A DNA stretch of 64,000 nt from Leptospira limi (GCF_026151395.1 NZ_JAMQPV010000002.1:1-64000), one strand, 5' to 3'. Shown: positions 8,481-17,069, counted from the stretch's first letter. Numbers and translations: made by a program. Notes: generated from the sequence alone by a model not told the origin.

Positions 8481-8689
8481 GCAATTAGTTGATACATAGA
8501 AAATAACGCGCAAATTTTTTTCATGAGGGTGTTGTCGATTCAAGCTTTGAAAGAGAACAATTTTAGCTGATAGCTCCACGAACGTCTTGTTTGGAATTTA
8601 CGTTTTTAAGATTTAAGAGAAAAATTTGCGCTCGCTTCTGTTGACCTTTCGACCAAAATCTTTTATTATACTAACTAACTGCAATTAAC
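8475..8689 (+). mobile_element. gene-less promoter cassette NC3
   Basis: Third near-identical copy, with the same terminal and inner inverted repeats. A few substitutions relative to NC1 lie in the middle; the promoter boxes at the right end are unchanged. Confidence 0.85.
8641..8669 (+). promoter_or_regulatory. outward sigma-70-type promoter of cassette NC3
   Basis: TTGACC (8641-8646), 17 bases, TATTAT (8664-8669). The boxes are the same as in NC1 although other positions of the cassette differ. Confidence 0.7.
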
Positions 8690-8848
8690 ATACGCTAACC
8701 ACTGCGCTTCGGGACTTTTGCCCTCGCTTGGCCTTCGGCACATTATCCTCCGGCACACTTCTTGCCTCTTCACGCAAGAAGATGCGCCGACGCTAACGCC
8801 CCTAAGGGGCTCAGCTACGGACAACGTCGGTTAGCTTGTTCGTTAATT
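8683..8848 (+). repeat. attC site 11 (subfamily C)
   Basis: R'' AATTAAC 8683-8689; R' GTTAATT 8842-8848. Confidence 0.88.
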
Positions 8849-9053
8849 GCAATTAGTTGATCAAAAGAAGAATACGCGCAAATTTTTTTAAGAGGGTGTT
8901 GTCGATTTACGCTTTGGAAGAGAACAATTAATGCTTTTCTCTCCATTAATGTGCAGTTAATGATTTTTGCTTTTTAAGATTTAAGAGAAATTTGCGCTGG
9001 ATTGTAGTGCCCTTACGACTTATATCTTATTCTATACTAACTAACTGCAATTA
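8843..9053 (+). mobile_element. gene-less element NC4, lacking its own attC
   Basis: A more diverged copy of the NC unit. Its end runs straight into the start of NC5 around 9047-9053 through the shared GCAATTA, with no attC between. The position of the -35 box reads AGTGCC and the -10 TTCTAT, so the promoter seen in NC1-NC3 appears weakened. Confidence 0.75.
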
Positions 9054-9253
9054 GTTGATACTTAGAAAATAACGCGCAAATTTTTTTCATGAGGGTGTTG
9101 TCGATTCAAGCTTTGAAAGAGAACAATTTCAGCTGATAGCTCCACGAACGTCCTGTTTCTAATTTACGCTTTTAAGATTTAAGAGAAATTTGCGCTGGAT
9201 TGTAGAACCCTTTCGACTTATATCTTTTTCTATACTAACTAACTGCAATTAAC
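9047..9253 (+). mobile_element. gene-less element NC5
   Basis: Fifth copy. The left part matches NC1-NC3 closely, while the right end resembles NC4 with a poor -35 box and TTCTAT as -10, so it looks like a recombinant of the two types. It is followed by attC 12 and the outer-membrane protein cassette. Confidence 0.75.
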
Positions 9254-9417
9254 AGCGCCTTAACGCTCACTCGGGCACTTCTCCACTGCGCCTTTGATTC
9301 CTGATGAAATCAAGGCTTTGTGGGGCCCTCGCTCGGCCTAAAGGCACATTCCGTGTTACGCTAACGCCTCAATGAGGCTCAGCTACACGGAACGTCGTTA
9401 AGGCTGATTCGTTATAC
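9247..9417 (+). repeat. attC site 12 (unusual arms)
   Basis: R'' AATTAAC 9247-9253; arms CTTAACG and CGTTAAG; R' GTTATAC 9411-9417. The centre differs from the three subfamilies and contains its own hairpin (TTGATT...AATCAA), so this site has a separate history. Confidence 0.82.
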
Positions 9418-9440
9418 GCAATAATTTCAAAAATAATATT

Positions 9441-10169
9441 ATGATTAAAAAAATAAGATATCTGATTACACTAATTGCACTTTCATTTGTCTCGCCAGTC
9501 TTTCCAGATGATATTGAGAGAAAAAAACTTCATTTCCTCATCTCCCCCTGGATTATTAATACTAATTTTAATAAACCATCAAGAGAGATAGAAAGTTCTC
9601 TTAACTTACAACTTTTATATGGATTTACTAATAATCTCTACCTTGGAGTAACTTATGGAATTGGTAAAAACGGTGATAAAAGTCTAGAATCTTTCCCTTC
9701 TAGTTCCTATTCTACAAGCAGAATCTATCAATTTTCTACTTCTAAAAATTCTGAAACTTTTACTTTGAATCTACATTATTTTCTTTGGAAATTTGTTTAT
9801 ACTAGTTTAAATATTGGAATTGAAAAAGGTTTTTCGGTCGAAAGAAATAATTTAGCAATTATTCGAGCGAACAATATCACTCCTCAACCATTTTCGATGA
9901 AAACTATTTTTGACGATAGAGTCTTCGGCTCAATCGGAATTGGTTTTAGGCATGAATTAACTAGTTCTATTCTAATTGCATTTGAATATCAACGTGGGTA
10001 TATTGAAGCTGGAAAAGTTAATCAACATTTTACTTACAATCCAGATTACTATGGTAATAACTTACCTTATATGCTTGAAAATTATCTTTTTGATAACATT
10101 TTTAACGATAGATCTTTAAGAAATTCTATATATCAACAATTTTATCTTTCAGCGGGTTTGGCACTTTGA
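9441..10169 (+). CDS. putative outer-membrane beta-barrel protein
   Basis: 242 residues. MIKKIRYLITLIALSFVSPVFP is a Sec signal peptide. The mature part alternates hydrophobic and polar residues, with strand-like segments such as LNLQLLYGFTNNLYLGVTYGIG and SIGIGFRHELTSSILIAFEYQRG, and ends FYLSAGLAL with a terminal hydrophobic strand typical of outer-membrane barrels. Only gene of cassette 12. Family not identified. Confidence 0.72.
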   Translation: MIKKIRYLITLIALSFVSPVFPDDIERKKLHFLISPWIINTNFNKPSREIESSLNLQLLYGFTNNLYLGVTYGIGKNGDKSLESFPSSSYSTSRIYQFSTSKNSETFTLNLHYFLWKFVYTSLNIGIEKGFSVERNNLAIIRANNITPQPFSMKTIFDDRVFGSIGIGFRHELTSSILIAFEYQRGYIEAGKVNQHFTYNPDYYGNNLPYMLENYLFDNIFNDRSLRNSIYQQFYLSAGLAL

Positions 10170-10190
10170 GTCTATTAAAGAAATTACTGC

Positions 10191-10352
10191 GTATAACAGC
10201 GACTTACCGCTTCGCTTCGGCACAAGGCCTCGCTCGGGCTACGCCAAATCCTCCTCCTGGCATTCGCCTTGCGTCCGCAAGCTACATGCCAGTCCCTAAC
10301 GTCCCGTTGGGACTCAGGGTCGGAGGACTTCGGTAAGTCTAGTTCGTTATGC
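10191..10352 (+). repeat. attC site 13 (subfamily A)
   Basis: R'' GTATAAC 10191-10197; R' GTTATGC 10346-10352. Confidence 0.9.
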
Positions 10353-10368
10353 GCCATAAAAAAAAATT

Positions 10369-11463
10369 ATGAATAAAGACAGAAAACCAACAAGAATACT
10401 AATAACAACCAAAGATAAAATAATCAGAAGTGCTGAAGTCACAAATTATCTATCTAGACTAGCATCATATCATTATAAATCTGAAGTTCTAAATGAAATA
10501 AACAAACTAGTTGCAAAGGGAATTGAACTGGAAAATATATTTATCCTTTCAGAATCATTTAAGTATGACTTTGCATATAGTTTTTTAAAAGATATCCAAA
10601 TAAAAGATAAATCAATCTACTCATTATTAAATATTGGACTACCAATTACTTTGCAACCAAATGAAAAAATACTTAAACTAAAATATGGTTATCAAATTTT
10701 GAATTATTTGTATGACAACTCTACAATGGCTTGAGAATTCGGATTTAGAAGAGAATGGTTTTGGAAAAATTATTTAGAATTTGTTAACAATTCTTTCGAG
10801 AAAACGACTAACAAGTTCTTGGAACATTCAATAATTACAAAATCTAAGAAAAAACGCGAAAGCATGATTAAATATATCAAAGAAAAAAAATTAGCTTTCA
10901 ATACAGATTCATACTTCTTCAAAAAAAATATCAAAAAAGAAAACAAAAATCAAACTGAAATAGCAAAATTATTTCTTAAAAAGATAAACATAATACAACG
11001 ACCTGTATTTGGTAACTTTATTCCATCTACTCAAACATTTAAAATTCTGAATGTTGACCTTATTAAAAAAGTAAAACAAGGAAATATTCAATTTGATTTA
11101 AAATCCTTATCACACAACAGTCCTTGGGAACTCATAATTGAAGGTGCAGGCGAATTATTCAAATATTTCCTTGATGGTGAGAAAAGAAAACTTGAAACCG
11201 AATTAATGAAAAGCCAAATTTCAAATGCTAAAAAAGATGAAATGTTAAAAAATTTGGAAATAATAAAAGAATCTCAAAAAACTCTAGAAGCAATTAATTC
11301 AAGCAGTAACGGACTGCCGAACCAATACAAAAACACCATGCGTGAGTTAGTTTACATACAACTTGATCAGCTATCTCAAGATATCAAACAAAGAGCTTAC
11401 TTGATCAACCATAACACCCCAATTATCATACAATCGGCAGGAAGAGTTGACTTACTTGCTTAA
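10369..11463 (+). pseudogene. hypothetical gene interrupted by one in-frame TGA
   Basis: The frame opens at ATG 10369 and runs 121 codons to TGA at 10732-10734. It then continues in the same frame, with no further stop, to TAA ending at 11463. Without the TGA it would encode about 364 residues. The sequence around the stop (STMA-stop-EFGFRREWFW) would read naturally with Trp, so a TGG-to-TGA change is the simple explanation. A TTG at 10819 could restart translation for 214 residues. The later part has a SPWELIIEGAGE motif and a long charged helix. Family not recognised; no export signal. Cargo of cassette 13. Confidence 0.75.
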
Positions 11464-11472
11464 TTTTACGGC

Positions 11473-11636
11473 GCATAACAGCGACTTAACGCTTCGCTTC
11501 GGCACAAGGCCTCGCTCGGTCTCCGACACATAGGCTTCTGGCACTCCCCTTGCCTACGCAAGTGTCGTGGCCAGTCCCTAACGTCCCGTTCCGGGACTCA
11601 GGGTCAGCCTACGTCGTTAAGTCTAGTTCGTTATGC
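11473..11636 (+). repeat. attC site 14 (subfamily B)
   Basis: R'' GCATAAC 11473-11479; arms CTTAACG/CGTTAAG; R' GTTATGC 11630-11636. Confidence 0.9.
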
Positions 11637-11661
11637 GACATGGTATAAAATTTTAGAAGAA

Positions 11662-12498
11662 ATGAATAAAAAATATATATCGATAATAATTTTATTTCTA
11701 ATCTTAAACTGTAAAAAACATGAACGATTTGAATCAGAAAAAGAAGAATTTGCAATTGTTACTGTTTCAATTCTAAATTCTAGAAAAAATCCTGATCTCA
11801 AATCGGATATAGTTGGAAAATACCCTTTTGGATCTCCAATCTTAATTAATCCTAAGGATTCTTTTGAAGATACTGTTGATGGCGAAAAAGGAAAATGGAT
11901 TAAAGAGAAAGTAACTAATGGATATATATTCAGTAAATATTTCGAAATAACTTCTGGAGGTCTCCACAAACTTAAAGGAGTTGTCGATATTTGTAATTTT
12001 CCTTGTGGCGGTAGCTGCTTTATTCCACCTGGAGATATGTATTTAGTCGGTAATTTTTATATCGAAATAGATGATCACATGGATTATCTTCCTGAAGATA
12101 GAAATCCATGCTCAACGATTAGAATTGGTAACTGGAAGCGAGACTTGAATGAATTTCAATTCTCCTCGCCAATCAAATATGCTGGCTACAATGGAAAAAA
12201 TAACCGTTGTAGGTATAAATTCTTAAGTAATTTAGAAAAAATTGGTGATAAAATCATTTTGGATCATCTGAAAAAACCTTTCACCTTAACAAGAATGTCT
12301 GATTCTAAAGGAACTTATTACATTATAAATAACAAAAGGATATATGATCGTTCCAAATATAATGAATATTGTTCCGAACAATCTTTACATGACAAAGTAT
12401 TTGAAGTTTTCGATTCATATTATGTTGATGAAAAAATCGACAGAGATAATCTTTTTTCCAATTATTCGAATAAATTTAATGAAAAGATAAGTGAATAA
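11662..12498 (+). CDS. lipoprotein with N-terminal SH3-like domain
   Basis: 278 residues. MNKKYISIIILFLILNC is a lipoprotein signal (lipobox LILNC). Residues about 30-95 (SILNSRKNPDLKSDIVGKY...GYIFSKYFEI) resemble an SH3b domain like that in the lipoprotein at 6249. A cysteine-rich segment follows (CNFPCGGSCF). The overall family is not known to me. The cassette starts TTATGCGAC and ends GTCGCATAA, a 9-base complement. Confidence 0.75.
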   Translation: MNKKYISIIILFLILNCKKHERFESEKEEFAIVTVSILNSRKNPDLKSDIVGKYPFGSPILINPKDSFEDTVDGEKGKWIKEKVTNGYIFSKYFEITSGGLHKLKGVVDICNFPCGGSCFIPPGDMYLVGNFYIEIDDHMDYLPEDRNPCSTIRIGNWKRDLNEFQFSSPIKYAGYNGKNNRCRYKFLSNLEKIGDKIILDHLKKPFTLTRMSDSKGTYYIINNKRIYDRSKYNEYCSEQSLHDKVFEVFDSYYVDEKIDRDNLFSNYSNKFNEKISE

Positions 12499-12516
12499 TT
12501 TGAATCATACCACGTC

Positions 12517-12678
12517 GCATAACAGCGACTTACCGCTTCGCTTCGGGACAAGCCCTCGCTCGGCCTGCGGCAAATCCTCCTCCTGGCATTCGCCTTGCTT
12601 ACGCAAGCTACATGCCAGTCCCTAACGTCCCGTTGGGACTCAGGGTCGGAGGACTTCGGTAAGTCTAGTTCGTTATGC
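12517..12678 (+). repeat. attC site 15 (subfamily A)
   Basis: R'' GCATAAC 12517-12523; R' GTTATGC 12672-12678. Confidence 0.9.
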
Positions 12679-12711
12679 GTAATTACCAAAAATGAATAAA
12701 AGGATCTGAAA

Positions 12712-13314
12712 TTGGAAAAGAGAATTATAAGAAGTTTACAACTAATAACTATTGCATGTTTAATTTTCAAATGTGGGGATCAAATGATTGAACCAAATTT
12801 GAATACTCGAATTTCTAAACCAAATGTTGTTAGAAATTTTCCAATCTATGTAGGTGAATCTATTGATCATCCGGATGCTTTTCCTGATGGAATATTCATT
12901 GATGGTTTGATTAAAAATCAATTTGGTATGGAAATGGGTTATATTTATTTAAAACCTAAAGGTCCTGAATTAATTAAAACAATTGTTTCGAATGAATTAA
13001 AAAATACAGGTTTCAATATTTTAACTTATAAAAACAAAAATGTGCCTGAATTAAGTATAATTGTGAATCAAATTTTTGTAGAAACTGAACCAGGATATTT
13101 CGCATATGGAAATGTTTCAGTTATCGACGTTAATTTTACAATTTCAAATCAAAACAAATCCTTTTCGAAACGCTTTAAAACTATTGAAGTTTTAAACATT
13201 CCTCTTTTTAACAATCATCACTTTTTGCATTTATCTTTAATCAATAATCTAGAAAAATTCATTATTGCTTCAATACCGGACATTACAGAAATCTATATTA
13301 AGGAATTTAAATGA
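12712..13314 (+). CDS. putative lipoprotein
   Basis: 200 residues from TTG at 12712, eight bases after an AGGA ribosome site. The signal runs MEKRIIRSLQLITIACLIFKC, with Cys16 or Cys21 as lipidation candidate. No recognised domain. It overlaps the next small gene by four bases (ATGA), so cassette 15 carries a two-gene operon. Confidence 0.7.
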   Translation: MEKRIIRSLQLITIACLIFKCGDQMIEPNLNTRISKPNVVRNFPIYVGESIDHPDAFPDGIFIDGLIKNQFGMEMGYIYLKPKGPELIKTIVSNELKNTGFNILTYKNKNVPELSIIVNQIFVETEPGYFAYGNVSVIDVNFTISNQNKSFSKRFKTIEVLNIPLFNNHHFLHLSLINNLEKFIIASIPDITEIYIKEFK

Positions 13315-13445
13315 AATTTCATACCCTTACTTTGCTATTTGCATTAATCTTATTGTCAAATTGTTTATATCATCTTAAATATATCGACAAAAATGATCTT
13401 TCAGATAAAGAGTGGAAAAAAAACGAGAATAAAAAAATCGAATAG
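13311..13445 (+). CDS. small lipoprotein (44 residues)
   Basis: A short frame starting at the ATG that overlaps the stop of the preceding gene. MKFHTLTLLFALILLSNC is a clean lipoprotein signal with lipobox LLSNC, followed by only about 26 charged residues. The four-base overlap and the good signal argue that it is a real gene; the product would be a tiny membrane-anchored lipopeptide. It ends 12 bases before the attC. Confidence 0.6.
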   Translation: MKFHTLTLLFALILLSNCLYHLKYIDKNDLSDKEWKKNENKKIE

Positions 13446-13457
13446 CTTGGTAACTAC

Positions 13458-13619
13458 GCATAACAGCGACTTACCGCTACGCTTCGGCACAAGGCCTCGC
13501 TTGGCCTACGGCAAATTCCCTTTCTGGCATTCGCCTTGCTTGCGCAAGCTACATGCCAGTCCCTAACGTCCCGCTGGGACTCAGGGTCAGGGAACTTCGG
13601 TAAGGCTAGTTCGTTATAC
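13458..13619 (+). repeat. attC site 16 (subfamily A)
   Basis: R'' GCATAAC 13458-13464; R' GTTATAC 13613-13619. Confidence 0.9.
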
Positions 13620-13670
13620 GAAATTTGCGCAAATTTACTTTGTTAAATTAAAAATAAGGAAAAGTTTCTC

Positions 13671-13707
13671 TTGACAGTTCAAAGAAAATGTAATACAAGT
13701 GTATTAC
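13671..13707 (+). promoter_or_regulatory. promoter and operator of the cassette-16 toxin-antitoxin pair
   Basis: TTGACA at 13671-13676 is followed by a perfect inverted repeat, GTAATAC (13690-13696) and GTATTAC (13701-13707), overlapping the likely -10 region just before the antitoxin start. It is placed like the operator of the vapBC cassette but has a different sequence. Confidence 0.65.
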
Positions 13708-13716
13708 GGGATCAAT

Positions 13717-13962
13717 ATGATAAGTCTAAGATTACCAGAAGAGCTAGAAAAAAAACTTTCAGAAGTTGCAAAAATTGAAAACAAAAGTAAATCAGAAGTA
13801 ATTAAAGAATCTTTAGTTTACTATATTGATAATTTTGCAAAACAACCTTCTGCCTATGAATTAGGTGAAAAGTATTTCGGTTTATATAAAAGTGGGATTT
13901 CTGACAAATCAACTAACCATCAAAAATATATTAAAGAAGCTTTAATCAAGAAACAAAAATGA
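13717..13962 (+). CDS. ribbon-helix-helix (CopG-type) antitoxin
   Basis: 81 residues from ATG 13717; an upstream GTG at 13699 would add six residues but lies in the operator. MISLRLPEELEKKLSEVA followed by KSKSEVIKESL is a typical ribbon-helix-helix DNA-binding domain, and the C-terminal tail would bind the toxin. It overlaps the next gene by four bases (ATGA). Confidence 0.85.
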   Translation: MISLRLPEELEKKLSEVAKIENKSKSEVIKESLVYYIDNFAKQPSAYELGEKYFGLYKSGISDKSTNHQKYIKEALIKKQK

Positions 13963-14384
13963 TTAAAGCCATTATTGATACTGGACCTATAGTTGCCTTC
14001 TTCGACGAATCAGATAATTATTGCCTACAATGCAGATCATTTCTTAAAAATTTTAAAGGCAAGTTATATACTACTCTTGCCGTAGTTACCGAAGTATCCT
14101 ACTTATTATCAGATAATAAAAGAATACAAAAGGCATTTATCGAATGGATTGATAACAATGCGATATCAATTTTAAATCAAGATAATGAACAATTTAGTTC
14201 AATTCTGTTTTATATGGAAAAATATTCCGATCGACCAATGGATTTTGCAGATGCTTCGCTTATGACAATTTCAGAGGTTTATGAAATTCCCAATATATTC
14301 ACTTTAGATAGTGATTTCAGGTTTTATAAATCAAAAAAGGGAAAATCTTTAAAAATCATCAATGAAAGCATGATTAAAGGTTAA
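13959..14384 (+). CDS. PIN-domain toxin of a ribbon-helix-helix/PIN pair
   Basis: 141 residues with PIN features: IIDTGPIVAFFDESD at the start, the E in VVTEVSYLL, and the DFADASL and TLDSDF acidic motifs. Likely a ribonuclease toxin neutralised by the overlapping antitoxin. Second toxin-antitoxin cassette of the array. The cassette starts TTATACGAA and ends TTCGTATAA. Confidence 0.87.
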   Translation: MIKAIIDTGPIVAFFDESDNYCLQCRSFLKNFKGKLYTTLAVVTEVSYLLSDNKRIQKAFIEWIDNNAISILNQDNEQFSSILFYMEKYSDRPMDFADASLMTISEVYEIPNIFTLDSDFRFYKSKKGKSLKIINESMIKG

Positions 14385-14399
14385 TAAAGCGCAAACTTC

Positions 14400-14563
14400 G
14401 TATAACAGCGACTAACCGCTTCACTTCGGGACTTACGCCCTCGTTCGGTCTGCGACACATAGGCTTTTGGCACTCCTCTTGCCTTCGCAAGCGTCGTGCC
14501 AATCCCTAACGTCCCATGCGGGACTCAGGGCCAGCCTACGTCGGTTAGTCTAGTTCGTTATAC
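14400..14563 (+). repeat. attC site 17 (subfamily B)
   Basis: R'' GTATAAC 14400-14406; arms CTAACCG/CGGTTAG; R' GTTATAC 14557-14563. Confidence 0.9.
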
Positions 14564-14598
14564 GCTATAGCGTTAAACTAAACCATTAAGAGAAGAAA

Positions 14599-15081
14599 AT
14601 GATAAATAAATATATAATATTCCTACTTTTCCTCATGAATTGTCGATCAATCCAATCACAGTTTATTAACGATAATTTACAAGATGACAAAAAAAAGGAT
14701 ATATTCATTGGAAAGCTACAGTATTCGGTCAGACCGGAATATTTGCCAAATTTTTTAATTAACGATCCTAACTCTATAAATAGCATTAAATACAAAGTTA
14801 ATATTCTTTATGAACCGACAGATCCGTCCGATTTGTTTGTACTCTTCAACCCTTTGATAATTCTAGGATTTCCAATTCAAAAACATTTCGTAAAAGCACA
14901 TGGAGATCTTATTGTAAATTATAATCAAACTTACAATTGCTCTACAGTCACAATTACCGAGTTTAGGACATTATATCATAATCCAAATTATTCAGAAATG
15001 CGAAGCATAGCCTTAACAAAATTGAAATTAAATTTTGAAAAATGTTTTGATTTTAATAAACTTGAGGTAAATATCAAATGA
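14599..15081 (+). CDS. putative lipoprotein
   Basis: 160 residues; AGAGAAG precedes the ATG. MINKYIIFLLFLMNC is a short lipoprotein signal. The mature part contains a hydrophobic stretch (LFVLFNPLIILGFPI) and two cysteines near its end. Not recognised. It overlaps the next gene by four bases, giving a two-gene operon in cassette 17. Confidence 0.7.
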   Translation: MINKYIIFLLFLMNCRSIQSQFINDNLQDDKKKDIFIGKLQYSVRPEYLPNFLINDPNSINSIKYKVNILYEPTDPSDLFVLFNPLIILGFPIQKHFVKAHGDLIVNYNQTYNCSTVTITEFRTLYHNPNYSEMRSIALTKLKLNFEKCFDFNKLEVNIK

Positions 15082-15506
15082 ATAAAAAATATATCTTTTT
15101 AATTATCTTAAACTTGTTTCTAATGGATTGTAACTCGTCTGAATCTGCTCAAAGAATGTTTACGCCGGAAAAAGAAATAAAAAAGAAAAAAGCTGTACTC
15201 TATATTTATAGGCCTTCTCTTTTTATGGGTTCCGCCATTAGTTATACTATTGAAGATTCAAATGATAAAATATATTTAAACTTGAGAAATGGAACATATA
15301 AAGCTTTCTTTTTAGATCCTGGAGAAATCTCACTAAGTGCAGAAACAATAGGATCTGCCTCAATTACTATTGATATTGAAGAGGAGCAAATTTATTTTTT
15401 AAAAGGAAATGTATTAGCTGGCCCTGTAATAGCGAAACCTTTCTTAACTTTAGTCCCTACTGAAGTAGGACAAAAAGAAATAATGAACTGTCGTCCGATT
15501 GAATAG
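15078..15506 (+). CDS. DUF2846-like lipoprotein
   Basis: 142 residues. MNKKYIFLIILNLFLMDC is a lipoprotein signal. The body (AVLYIYRPSLFMGSA, then FFLDPGEISLSAET and QIYFLKG) follows the pattern of DUF2846 lipoproteins: a YxYRP motif, a PGxxxLxA turn and a YYxK/FLKG strand. Function unknown. The cassette starts TTATACGCT and ends AGCGTATAA. Confidence 0.72.
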   Translation: MNKKYIFLIILNLFLMDCNSSESAQRMFTPEKEIKKKKAVLYIYRPSLFMGSAISYTIEDSNDKIYLNLRNGTYKAFFLDPGEISLSAETIGSASITIDIEEEQIYFLKGNVLAGPVIAKPFLTLVPTEVGQKEIMNCRPIE

Positions 15507-15522
15507 TAGAATCCGCTACAGC

Positions 15523-15687
15523 GTATAACAGCGACTTACCGCTACGCTTCGGGACAAGCCCTCGCTCGGCCTTCGGCAAATTCCCTTTCTGGCATTCGCC
15601 TTGCGTTCGCAAGCTACATGCAAGTCCCTAACGTCCCGTTAAAGGGACTCAGGGTCAGGGAACTTCGGTAAGTCTAGTTCGTTATGC
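15523..15687 (+). repeat. attC site 18 (subfamily A)
   Basis: R'' GTATAAC 15523-15529; R' GTTATGC 15681-15687. Confidence 0.9.
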
Positions 15688-15704
15688 GACATTAATTAAA
15701 TGTA

Positions 15705-17050
15705 TGCCTCAGGACATGGGTAACACTTTTGTAGCAAGACATAGGTAACACTTTCAGGTTATTCGTCTCTTTAGATCACCTTTTTAGGAGGGTTTTAGGG
15801 ATGCCTTGGAAGGAGTTTAATACCGTGGATTTAAGATTTCAATTTGTTCTGGATTCGTTCCAGACTGGCGTCAATTTTACTCAGCTCTGTGCTCAGTATA
15901 GCATCTCTACTAAGTGTGGGTATAAGTGGAAAGAAAGGTTTCTAAGGGAAGGAAAAGAAGGGCTTCTAGATAAGAAGAAAACTCCTAAGAACTCTCCAGC
16001 TAAGATCGCTGAAGAAACAATTCTAGAGATCATCAAGATTAAGAACAATAGAAAGTTCTGGGGTGCTAAGAAAATCTTAGAACTCTACAAGACTCAATTC
16101 CCTAATCGCAAGGCTCCTAACAGATCTACTATTGAACGTATACTTAAGAAAGCGGGACTAAAAGAAACAAAAAGAAAAAGAAGACCTACTAATTCAGGGC
16201 AAAGAATCTCTATGCCAGAGAAAGCTACCAAACCTAATCATGTTTGGACTGTTGACTTCAAAGGTTGGTGGTACACTCCAGAAAGAGAGAAAGTGAATCC
16301 TCTCACTGTTCGTGATGATTTCTCCAAATACATTCTCTCCATCAAGACTCTTAAGAAAGGCGACATTGCTTCCGTTAAGGCGGAATTTACTAGGTTATTC
16401 TCTATCTACGGATTACCTGATGTCATTCGCTCAGACAATGGTCCGCCCTTCGCTTCTATGCAATCTCTATGGGGTCTCACCAAATTATCTGTTTGGTGGC
16501 TTTCGCTCGGGATCAAGCTTGATCGTATACAACCTGGCAAACCTTACCAGAATGGCTCTCATGAACGCATGCATAGGGACATGGCTCGAGAATTACAACA
16601 TGAGATCGTCGGAAACATCACCCTCTTCCAAAAACTCTTCGACAAATGGAGAATCGATTTTAACAGAAACAGACCTCATGAAGCTCTTGCTATGAAGACT
16701 CCTGAACAAGTCTATGTGAAGTCAGATAAACCATTTGATCCGAATGCTGGTTTACTAATCGCATATCCTTATGGATTCAAACAGAGGCATGTCAACAACA
16801 GAGGTTACATCAATTACAATGGACACCTCATCATGGTTGGGAATCCATTTAACGGATTTAATGTGGGGATCAAAAAAGAAAACGAATCCGTTTCCATTTG
16901 GTTCGGTTCTAATAAACTAGGTCTCATCGATCAAAATTTTTTCTTGATCATTTCCGATCCTAACTCATACAAAGTTCATAAACCAAGAAAGTTAACTAAA
17001 AAGTGTTACCCCTCTCATGACGCTTAACCGTTACCCATGTCTTGAAGTCA
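15705..17050 (+). mobile_element. IS481-type insertion sequence
   Basis: About 1.35 kb with one transposase gene. The left end (TGCCTCAGGACATGGGTAAC) and the inverted right end (TGACTTCAAGACATGGGTAAC) match except for a few bases. Each end carries a second inner copy of the GGTAAC motif. No target duplication is evident. It sits in the 5' leader of cassette 18, separating attC 18 from the lipoprotein gene at 17070. Confidence 0.85.
15801..17027 (+). CDS. IS481-family DDE transposase
   Basis: 408 residues: an N-terminal helix-turn-helix region (FTQLCAQYSISTKCGYKW) followed by an integrase-type catalytic core with D in VWTVDFKGWW, D in IRSDNGPPF and E in NGSHERMHRD. It appears intact. Its GC content looks higher than that of the AT-rich cassettes around it, as expected for an arrival from elsewhere. 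Transcribed in the same direction as the cassettes. Confidence 0.92.
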   Translation: MPWKEFNTVDLRFQFVLDSFQTGVNFTQLCAQYSISTKCGYKWKERFLREGKEGLLDKKKTPKNSPAKIAEETILEIIKIKNNRKFWGAKKILELYKTQFPNRKAPNRSTIERILKKAGLKETKRKRRPTNSGQRISMPEKATKPNHVWTVDFKGWWYTPEREKVNPLTVRDDFSKYILSIKTLKKGDIASVKAEFTRLFSIYGLPDVIRSDNGPPFASMQSLWGLTKLSVWWLSLGIKLDRIQPGKPYQNGSHERMHRDMARELQHEIVGNITLFQKLFDKWRIDFNRNRPHEALAMKTPEQVYVKSDKPFDPNAGLLIAYPYGFKQRHVNNRGYINYNGHLIMVGNPFNGFNVGIKKENESVSIWFGSNKLGLIDQNFFLIISDPNSYKVHKPRKLTKKCYPSHDA

Positions 17051-17069
17051 TACCTAAAATTAATTCAAA

